Below, one piece after another: positions 7,093-12,262 of a stretch of DNA of 12,262 nt. The notes under the pieces were generated by a model. That model saw nothing but the letters and a program-made list of their open reading frames with translations, was not told the origin of the DNA and made no database searches. Each line of letters starts with the position of its first letter. Position 1 is the stretch's first letter. The DNA is from Planctomycetota bacterium (GTDB lineage Bacteria > Planctomycetota > Phycisphaerae > WQYP01), in NCBI GenBank assembly GCA_021826605.1, contig JAKAZF010000025.1, positions 1 through 12,262 on the forward strand. The letters run 5' to 3'. A program made the position numbers and the translations under genes.

Positions 7093-7776
7093 ATGAGCGG
7101 GGAATACCAACCTGAACCGCCTGATGCATCCAAACGCTACGGCGGAAAGCCCCTGCACGTTCCCGGTGCCGGAACGCTGGGCATTTCTCTTCTGGTCGTG
7201 TCACTGTCTGTTCTTTTTGTCTCCAGCCTCATCGGATATATCTGCTATTGGTTTTCCTTTCCCCGCCCCGTGACCATCCGTTTGCCGTGGGGGCTATGGT
7301 TAAGCACCGCCGTGCTGCTGATCAGCAGTTTCACGATTCACTGGGCCTGGTCCGCCATTCGCCACGATCAACAGGGGATGTGCCGCAAGGCGCTTCTGGC
7401 CACGCTGATTCTGGGTCTGACATTTCTTGGACTGCAAATCTGGAACTGGACGGAAATTTACGGTGTTCTGCAAAGTGCCGACCGCGCCCTTAGTGCCCTG
7501 AATCCGCAATATCCCTCGCCGATCGGCGGCATGCGCACGGCCCACGCGCTGGTGTATGAAAAAAAAGCTCTGCTGGCCGCGTTTTTCTTTTTCACCGTTC
7601 TGCACGCTTTGCATGTATTAGGCGGCGTGATCCCATTAAGCGTGGTTAACGTCAAGGCCCGCCAGGGCATTTATTCCCGCAACTACCACCCCGGTGTGCG
7701 CTATTGCCTGATCTACTGGCACTTTCTCGATGCCGCCTGGATTCTCATTTTAATTACTCTGTTGATCACGTTCTAA
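7093..7776 (+). CDS. Second cytochrome c oxidase subunit III-like protein
   Basis: A 227-residue, five-helix membrane protein of the subunit III family. It has the paired motifs FFFFTVLHALHVLGGVIPL (about 164-182) and YWHFLDAAWILI (208-219) of the last two helices. The histidine missing from the first CoxC is present here (His210). The N-terminal helix (about 27-52) lacks the conserved glutamate that the first CoxC keeps. ATG 7093 is chosen over GTG 7033 because a GGGA site (7084-7087) lies 5 nt upstream and the GTG falls inside the palindromic repeat. It is the last gene of the oxidase operon and converges on the YkgJ-family gene 36 bp away. It may be an alternative or additional subunit III. 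Confidence 0.85.
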   Translation: MSGEYQPEPPDASKRYGGKPLHVPGAGTLGISLLVVSLSVLFVSSLIGYICYWFSFPRPVTIRLPWGLWLSTAVLLISSFTIHWAWSAIRHDQQGMCRKALLATLILGLTFLGLQIWNWTEIYGVLQSADRALSALNPQYPSPIGGMRTAHALVYEKKALLAAFFFFTVLHALHVLGGVIPLSVVNVKARQGIYSRNYHPGVRYCLIYWHFLDAAWILILITLLITF

Positions 7777-7812
7777 TAAACGTCTGGCGCGTAGACCCAC
7801 GGCTACCGCAAT

Positions 7813-8283
7813 TTATTCCGGCGAGTCCGGATGCTTGCGGCACTTTTCTATATGTTCAAGCGGATATCGAGGTGCCTGGCCATCACACATGCCCGGGCAA
7901 CGCGATGCTGCGCGCGTCCAGGCCTCCGGCGTTGCCAGGTTCATTCCCCAGAACGGCCACGTCCGGCACTGCATGGGCCGCACCGGGTATATGCCGCACA
8001 TGGCTTTGCCGTCGGCGCGTTTGAGAAATATGCAATCATAATTGGAGCGTTCCACCAGGCTGTAAGCACCTTTAACTTTACGCACATACTGGCGTGTGAA
8101 ATCATCAAACGCCATGTTGAGAAACTGCGCAATGCGCGTCATATCTTCCAACGTCAGCCAGACATATCCCGGACCGCCCCCGCAGCAATTGCCGCACTGC
8201 GTGCACTTAAAGCGCAGTCCCATGGAATACCATGGCTCCGCCGCTTGCGATTCCTGATGAATGGGTAAATGCGTATCTGCCAT
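7813..8283 (-). CDS. YkgJ-family cysteine-cluster (Zn/Fe-binding) protein
   Basis: A 156-residue protein with an N-terminal CTQCGNCC motif (Cys27, 30, 33, 34), then Cys84 (DCIFL), Cys96 (CGIYPVRPMQC) and Cys106 (CRTWPFW), and further cysteines at 129, 133 and 148. This is the CxxCxxCC pattern of the YkgJ/UPF0153 zinc- or iron-chelating family, whose biochemical role is poorly defined. ATG at 8283 is chosen because it begins 26 nt after the upstream lipoprotein gene stops; a longer start at 8385 would overlap that gene by 76 nt. It is the last gene of the five-gene ABC cluster, which hints at a metal-related job, but that link is inference. Confidence 0.85.
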   Translation of the reverse strand: MADTHLPIHQESQAAEPWYSMGLRFKCTQCGNCCGGGPGYVWLTLEDMTRIAQFLNMAFDDFTRQYVRKVKGAYSLVERSNYDCIFLKRADGKAMCGIYPVRPMQCRTWPFWGMNLATPEAWTRAASRCPGMCDGQAPRYPLEHIEKCRKHPDSPE

Positions 8284-8309
8284 CAAAAAGCCTGTCACCG
8301 CCTGATCAG

Positions 8310-8765
8310 TCAGTGTTGGCCGGCCGGTGCGGTTGTTGTGGTTGTGGTACTGCGGGAAAGCTCCGGCGTAACCGATACATAACAATGCGTGTGGAACCAG
8401 CCCCGTTTAATGGTAATCACGCATTCTTCCTGATTTTTAATGAAATCCAGACGGATGCCGCCCGGCCCTTGCTGTTCTTCCTGCATTTTCCATTTGAAAT
8501 TGGGCATATTATGCAAAAAGAACCGCGCCACGCTCAATCGCGGATCGGAACCCACATACATCTCATTAACCAGACGGACATTGGAACCCGGGGCGTAGGT
8601 GCTTTGCGAGCGGCTTAAATTAATGTGCATGCCCGCGGGAATGGGAATATCGGCCACCGGTGGATTGGCGGCTGACGGTAAAAGACCCTCGGAATTCTGG
8701 CTGCATCCAGCCAGCGCAGCCGCTAAAAGCAGCCCGACAAAACCTGTTATTTGCATCCTGCGCAC
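8310..8765 (-). CDS. Small lipoprotein of unknown function
   Basis: A 151-residue protein starting at GTG 8765, supported by an AGGAG site (complement of 8774-8778) 8 nt upstream; ATG 8756 is too far from it. The signal peptide ends in a lipobox (LAGC, Cys21), and Ser at +2 would favour outer-membrane sorting under the usual Lol rule. The mature part has a compact domain (about 41-132) with RLVNEMYVG and VARFFLHNMPNFKWKM, which resembles, from memory, short planctomycete lipoproteins. It ends in a Thr-rich tail (139-145). I cannot assign a function. It lies 27 nt after the AAA-associated gene, so it is probably co-transcribed with the ABC system. At 151 residues it is too small to be a classical substrate-binding protein. 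Confidence 0.8.
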   Translation of the reverse strand: MRRMQITGFVGLLLAAALAGCSQNSEGLLPSAANPPVADIPIPAGMHINLSRSQSTYAPGSNVRLVNEMYVGSDPRLSVARFFLHNMPNFKWKMQEEQQGPGGIRLDFIKNQEECVITIKRGWFHTHCYVSVTPELSRSTTTTTTAPAGQH

Positions 8766-8792
8766 GATACACGCTCCTTCACAAAGACCGTA

Positions 8793-9362
8793 TCACGGTG
8801 TTTCATTGTTCGCTTGAGTGCCCGTGTTGTCAACCGTTTCCACCAGATGAAATGTATCCGTATCACGGCTGTATGAAAATATTTCGGTGTATCGCCCCCA
8901 GTTCACCAGCGCGTCATACTGTGGTTTGGGCCGCTCCGTAGGCAGCACGCGGCCGATTTCCTCAATAATATCCTGACGCGAGGCCGAATGGTCCGGGCGC
9001 TGCATCAGATAATCCCGGAAATGAACAAATAAGGGCAATTTAGCGATTTGCCCGGCAATGAGTTTCTTTTTCTGGTTGACCGGCACTTCAATAATCTGCT
9101 TGCCCAGCGGCTGCATGACCAGATCGCCGCCGGGCGTATCGACAAACCCCAGCACTTCGGCGGCTTTGATAATCAACAGCAGTTCGCCAAAGCTGTCGCG
9201 TAATTCGCGTGCCAGTTTGTAGATGTCTTCTTTGCCGCCATGATCATCAAGGATTTCCAGCAGCCCCAGCACTTTGCTTAGGCCGGTGGGGGGTATGGGA
9301 ACCACGGGTGCCTCACCGCTTTGCGGCGGATCAACGGGTTGATGATTTTCTGAACTTGCCAT
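8793..9362 (-). CDS. Stand-alone AAA-associated C-terminal domain protein of an ABC transporter
   Basis: A 189-residue soluble protein. Residues 27-173 match, from memory, the AAA-associated domain (PF09821) normally found fused to the C-terminus of NitT/TauT-type ABC ATPases. Recognisable parts are GLSKVLGLLEILDDHGGKED, KAAEVLGFVD and the closing LVNWGRYTEIFSYSRDT. The first 26 residues are Pro-rich and look like a former interdomain linker. ATG 9362 is preferred over GTG 9386 because GGAG lies 9 nt upstream of it. The gene follows the ATPase gene by 31 nt, consistent with a split of the usual fusion. Its likely role is regulation of the ATPase or sensing, which is inferred. Confidence 0.8.
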   Translation of the reverse strand: MASSENHQPVDPPQSGEAPVVPIPPTGLSKVLGLLEILDDHGGKEDIYKLARELRDSFGELLLIIKAAEVLGFVDTPGGDLVMQPLGKQIIEVPVNQKKKLIAGQIAKLPLFVHFRDYLMQRPDHSASRQDIIEEIGRVLPTERPKPQYDALVNWGRYTEIFSYSRDTDTFHLVETVDNTGTQANNETP

Positions 9363-9393
9363 AGCTTTATTCTCCATACAATCCACGAGCGGG

Positions 9394-10146
9394 TCAAATT
9401 TCCGCCATCATGCTGAATATTGAATCCACATATCGGGTAAACGCTTCCGAGTTTTTATGGCGGGGGCGGGGTAACGTAATATCAAGGTCCATCACCACAT
9501 GCCCCGGCCGCCCGCCGATAAGCACCACACGATCCGCCAATTCAACCGCCTCTTCAATGTTATGGGTTACCATAATCACAGTACTGACCGCCAGGTTGGG
9601 GTCCGCCCATATATCCAGCAGTTCCTCCCGCAGGTTAATGCTGGTCAACGGGTCCAGAGCACTGAAGGGCTCATCCATCAGCAGCAGTTCCGGTTCCACC
9701 GCCATGGCTCGGGCCAGGCCGACGCGTTGTTTCATACCACCGGAAAGTTCCCGCGGGTACGCCGCTTCAAACCCGTCCAGACCCACCTTATCAATATAAA
9801 ATGCCGCCCGTTTTGCCGCGGCAGCTCGATCAAGCCCCCGCGCCTCAAGTGCCAGAAGAATATTCTGCGTCACGGTCATCCAGGGCAAAAGGGCAAAATT
9901 CTGGAAGACCATGCCGCATTGTAAATTAATACCCGTCAGGGGTTTATCCTTGAAATAAACTTTTCCACTGCTGGGAGGCATCAGGCCGTTAATCAGGCGC
10001 AGGGTCGTGGATTTGCCGCAACCGGATTGCCCGACCAGACATATAAATTGCCCGGAATCAACACGCAAGTTCACGTCCTCCAGGATCGTAGCCGGTGGGC
10101 CGTCGGTCTGGTACACCTTGGTGACGTGGTCTAGTTTCAGCAGCAT
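9394..10146 (-). CDS. ABC transporter ATPase, NitT/TauT type
   Basis: A 250-residue ATPase that powers the adjacent permease. All motifs are present: Walker A GQSGCGKST (39-47), Q-loop Gln82, signature LSGGMKQRV (134-142), Walker B LLLMDE (154-159) and the switch His195. Sequence style matches the nitrate/sulfonate/taurine importer group. The protein ends right after the nucleotide-binding domain; the AAA-associated domain often fused here is encoded as the next gene instead. ATG 10146 begins 39 nt after the permease stop, with a GAG-containing purine-rich site upstream. The transported substrate cannot be told from the ATPase. Confidence 0.95.
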   Translation of the reverse strand: MLLKLDHVTKVYQTDGPPATILEDVNLRVDSGQFICLVGQSGCGKSTTLRLINGLMPPSSGKVYFKDKPLTGINLQCGMVFQNFALLPWMTVTQNILLALEARGLDRAAAAKRAAFYIDKVGLDGFEAAYPRELSGGMKQRVGLARAMAVEPELLLMDEPFSALDPLTSINLREELLDIWADPNLAVSTVIMVTHNIEEAVELADRVVLIGGRPGHVVMDLDITLPRPRHKNSEAFTRYVDSIFSMMAEI

Positions 10147-10185
10147 ACGGTCAATCTCTTTTTCAGCTTACGGGTCTGCCCGCCA

Positions 10186-11976
10186 TTAATAATCCAGGCG
10201 GAAGCGATCCGCCGCCCATGCCTGCAGCCGCTTCCACAGCAGCCGATTCAATACCACGATCAGCACAATCAAACAACCGACTGCGGCAAAAAGCAACGCC
10301 TGCGCCTGCGCGGCCGGCAGGGCTTTGCCCGAGCGCGGAAGGGCCGACCCTGAGGCCACATTTAGCAGCCAGCCGATCCCCGGCAGTTTATAAGTATGTC
10401 CCGAATAGGTAATACATTCACTGAAAATCAACGTGTTCCAACCCCCGCCGAACGCGGTAATCGTACCGGTAAACAGCGACGGAAGAATCGCGGGAATCAC
10501 CAGGAATCTCCATTGTTGCCGCCGGCTTAAACCCATGGCATTGCATACTTCCTTCAGATCGCCGGGGATTTTGGCGATTCCACCGAGCATATTAAACAGC
10601 ACATACCATTGTACCCCATTCATCAGCAGGACCATGCCGGCCGCTTCCACGCCCCAATATCCCAAATGCAGATGTTCAACAAAAATACTGATCACAATAA
10701 ACGTCAGGGCAATGGGCGGTAAACCGGCCATGGTTTGTGAAACCGACGATAAGCGCCGAAATGCCGTTGGCCGCGTTCGCGCCCACAACACCGTCGGCAC
10801 GACCCACAGCATGGAAAGTACATACGCAATGAGAATCCGCAGGAAGGAAAACCCGATATAAGCGGGAATTTTTTCTGCCAGAGGAGGCAGCAGATGATGG
10901 CGAAAAATATTCACAATGTAAAAGCCGCCGCCCAGGACCAGAACCGCAATCAGCAGCCAGCCGGCGAACCGTTGCAGGTTGGACCATATTCGGGTGATCA
11001 GTGCGGGGACTTCCATGCGTGGCAGCACCAGTTTTTTTGCCGAGCCGCGCGTATACCGGATCATCGCATTAACGCCGCTATTCAAGGGGAAAATCACGCG
11101 ATTAACGAACATCTGCGGAAGCCATCCGCGCTGATACCATCCCAGTATTCCTGTATTGCCGCGCGTGATGGAGGAAACCGCGACTTCATATCGGAATCTC
11201 TCGGCCCACACCGCCAGCGGCCGCCACACAAAAAATTCCATCATCAGAATAATGCCCAGCAGCACCGCCACGCCGCAGAGATTGAGTTCCAGTGGGTGCG
11301 TCTTGGAATTGGCCGCCTGCTGCAGAAAACTGCCGATCCCCGGCAATGCTACTTTCTGGTTATTGACCGACAGAATCTCACACGCCGTCAACGCAAACCA
11401 GCCCGCCGCCCAACTGACAATACTGTTGTAAAGCAGGCCCGGCACGCACACCGGCAGCGTAATGGTGAAAAATCTTTGTGCACCACGTATGCCGAAACTT
11501 TCCGCACATTCCGTCGTTTCCCGCGGCATCATGATCAGGCTTTCGTACACGCTGAACGCCATATTCCAGCTCATGCCGGTAAAAATCAACACCACGGCGG
11601 CAATTTCAAAGCCCAACCGTCCGCCGCCGAAAAGCCACACCGCCACCGCCAGAGCCGCAGGAAAAAAACTCACAATGGGAATAGACTGCAAAATATCCAG
11701 AATAGGCAGAATCAGCCGCCGGGCACGCAAATTGTTGTAAGCATACACGCCTACACTCACCGCAAATACCAGCGAAAGTATATAGGCCTCTACCATGCGG
11801 AAAAGCGACCACGCCGCATCCCGCGGCAACTGCCACACACTTGCCGGCACGTGTGATTTCACATGATTAAAAGGATGCAGCATGCGCGCCAATACCGCCG
11901 CCGCCAGCAGAACCAGAATGGTGCCGATCCAGTAGCCCATGCTGAATCTGCGGATCTGTGGTAGTTCATCTGCCAT
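10186..11976 (-). CDS. Double-length ABC permease (two fused NitT/TauT-like permease halves)
   Basis: A 596-residue inner-membrane protein with two binding-protein-dependent permease domains in one chain, so a single copy can replace the usual dimer. The first half (about 15-260) holds an EAA-like loop at 157-181 (ECAESFGIRGAQ...LP). The second (about 335-590) holds another at 476-504 (EVCNAMGLSRRQQ...IP). Both halves carry LPGIG near the end and close with a WR/KxLxxWAxxRF motif (251-261, 581-592), pointing to internal duplication. It is the first gene of the minus-strand cluster, with a candidate promoter about 60 nt upstream. No substrate-binding protein is adjacent. The substrate is unknown; nitrate-, sulfonate- or bicarbonate-like importers are relatives only by family. 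Confidence 0.92.
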   Translation of the reverse strand: MADELPQIRRFSMGYWIGTILVLLAAAVLARMLHPFNHVKSHVPASVWQLPRDAAWSLFRMVEAYILSLVFAVSVGVYAYNNLRARRLILPILDILQSIPIVSFFPAALAVAVWLFGGGRLGFEIAAVVLIFTGMSWNMAFSVYESLIMMPRETTECAESFGIRGAQRFFTITLPVCVPGLLYNSIVSWAAGWFALTACEILSVNNQKVALPGIGSFLQQAANSKTHPLELNLCGVAVLLGIILMMEFFVWRPLAVWAERFRYEVAVSSITRGNTGILGWYQRGWLPQMFVNRVIFPLNSGVNAMIRYTRGSAKKLVLPRMEVPALITRIWSNLQRFAGWLLIAVLVLGGGFYIVNIFRHHLLPPLAEKIPAYIGFSFLRILIAYVLSMLWVVPTVLWARTRPTAFRRLSSVSQTMAGLPPIALTFIVISIFVEHLHLGYWGVEAAGMVLLMNGVQWYVLFNMLGGIAKIPGDLKEVCNAMGLSRRQQWRFLVIPAILPSLFTGTITAFGGGWNTLIFSECITYSGHTYKLPGIGWLLNVASGSALPRSGKALPAAQAQALLFAAVGCLIVLIVVLNRLLWKRLQAWAADRFRLDY

Positions 11977-12042
11977 GGTCGCCCAACGCCGTTACGCCGC
12001 AAACAATGCCGCCGCAGAGCCTCAACGCCCCGGCAAAACCTA

Positions 12043-12071
12043 ATTATGCCCGTATCATCGCAAAGTGTCAT
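12043..12071 (-). promoter_or_regulatory. Candidate promoter of the ABC cluster
   Basis: Reading the minus strand, ATGACA (complement of 12066-12071) and CATAAT (complement of 12043-12048) are separated by exactly 17 bp. Each is a 5/6 match to the sigma-70 consensus. Transcription would start near 12,036, leaving a leader of about 60 nt before the permease ATG. The match is by eye; sigma-70-type recognition in this organism is assumed. Confidence 0.42.
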
Positions 12072-12096
12072 GCCAAAAAATTAATAAAGCGCTAAA

Positions 12097-12140
12097 CGGC
12101 CCGGCACCCCCCAGCCGAAGATTCTCACGTGGCCGGGCCG
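12097..12140. other. 9-bp GC-only inverted repeat between divergent promoters
   Basis: CGGCCCGGC (12097-12105) is the perfect reverse complement of GCCGGGCCG (12132-12140), with a 26-nt spacer. On the minus strand the stem is followed by T-rich sequence ending in a run of six T, but only after about 17 nt. A terminator for minus-strand transcription from the right is possible but weak. An operator for the divergent genes is an equally open reading. Confidence 0.4.
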
Positions 12141-12147
12141 AGGGCAC

Positions 12148-12177
12148 TTGCTATTCGGGCCGCAGGGTGTCTACGAT
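12148..12177 (+). promoter_or_regulatory. Candidate promoter of the aldo/keto reductase gene
   Basis: TTGCTA (12148-12153) and TACGAT (12172-12177) are separated by 18 bp, giving a plausible sigma-70-like promoter with a start near 12,184 and a leader of about 23 nt. A small imperfect palindrome, GGGTGTC with GATACCC (12165-12181), overlaps the -10 and could be a repressor site. Both are eye matches. Confidence 0.38.
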
Positions 12178-12206
12178 ACCCTTTGTTCTGCAATGAGGAG
12201 TTGGCA

Positions 12207-12262
12207 ATGCATACGCGATCTTTAGGAAAAAATGGCCCGCAGGTTTCAGCGATCGGGTTGGG
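12207..12262 (+). CDS. Aldo/keto reductase, N-terminal fragment
   Basis: An open frame begins at ATG 12207 and runs off the right edge. TGAGGAG at 12194-12200 is a strong ribosome site 6 nt upstream. The visible N-terminus, MHTRSLGKNGPQVSAIGLG, is the typical first beta strand of NADPH-dependent aldo/keto reductases ('R.LG.nG..VS.iGLG'). Catalytic residues lie beyond the window, so substrate class cannot be given. It is divergent from the ABC cluster. Confidence 0.85.
   Translation, partial: MHTRSLGKNGPQVSAIGL

Noticed and set aside
7777..7812. Bidirectional terminator between the two converging gene blocks
   Set aside because: Only weak 4-bp stems and no T-tract are visible in the 36-bp gap, so I cannot support one.
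7831..8268. Plus-strand open frame opposite the YkgJ-family gene
   Set aside because: The minus-strand frame has the full cysteine signature; this one has no family features.
8284..8385. Longer N-terminus for the YkgJ-family protein
   Set aside because: It would overlap the upstream lipoprotein gene by 76 nt and adds no family sequence.
10894..11856. Plus-strand open frame of 320 codons opposite the permease gene
   Set aside because: It lies wholly antisense to a clear permease. Its translation is His/Gln/Arg-rich with no domain or membrane pattern, as expected for a shadow frame.

Overview
The window carries two divergently expressed blocks that meet tail to tail near position 7,800, plus the first codons of a third gene at the right edge. 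Gene style, spacing and the set of families (SCO with a C-terminal anchor, A2-type caa3-like oxidase genes, an AAA-associated ABC system, a YkgJ cysteine-cluster protein, a small lipoprotein) suggest a Planctomycetota-like bacterium, possibly Phycisphaerae. That placement is inference from gene content recalled from memory; no marker gene is present to fix it.

Left block (about 1-7,776, plus strand): an aerobic respiratory operon. It opens with the last codons of an upstream gene (possibly actF of Alternative Complex III, low certainty). Next come a membrane-anchored monoheme cytochrome c (75-869), a SCO-type copper chaperone (1024-1941), cytochrome c oxidase subunit II (coxB, 1948-3540), subunit I (coxA, 3606-5342), subunit III (coxC, 5458-6333), a subunit IV-like protein (6380-6808) and a second subunit III-like protein (7093-7776). 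CoxB has a complete CuA site followed by two tandem cytochrome c domains. The second of these is about 80% identical by eye to the cytochrome domain of the first gene. Together they would form a chain of three related c-type hemes feeding CuA and the heme-copper centre of CoxA. CoxA has the YS motif of A2-type oxidases in place of the helix-VI glutamate.

Between the subunit IV gene and the second subunit III gene lies a structured region: a short perfect hairpin and then two tandem 88-bp copies of a long imperfect palindrome. Smaller inverted repeats sit in three other junctions of the operon.

Right block (7,813-11,976, minus strand): a compact five-gene cluster with gaps of 26-39 nt. In transcription order it encodes a double-length ABC permease made of two fused NitT/TauT-like permease halves, its ATPase, a separate AAA-associated C-terminal-domain protein (usually fused to the ATPase in related systems), a small lipoprotein and a YkgJ-type CxxCxxCC protein. 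No periplasmic substrate-binding protein is in the window, so the substrate is unknown. A 230-bp divergent intergenic region with candidate promoters on both strands and a 9-bp GC-only inverted repeat separates this cluster from the start of an aldo/keto reductase gene at 12,207.
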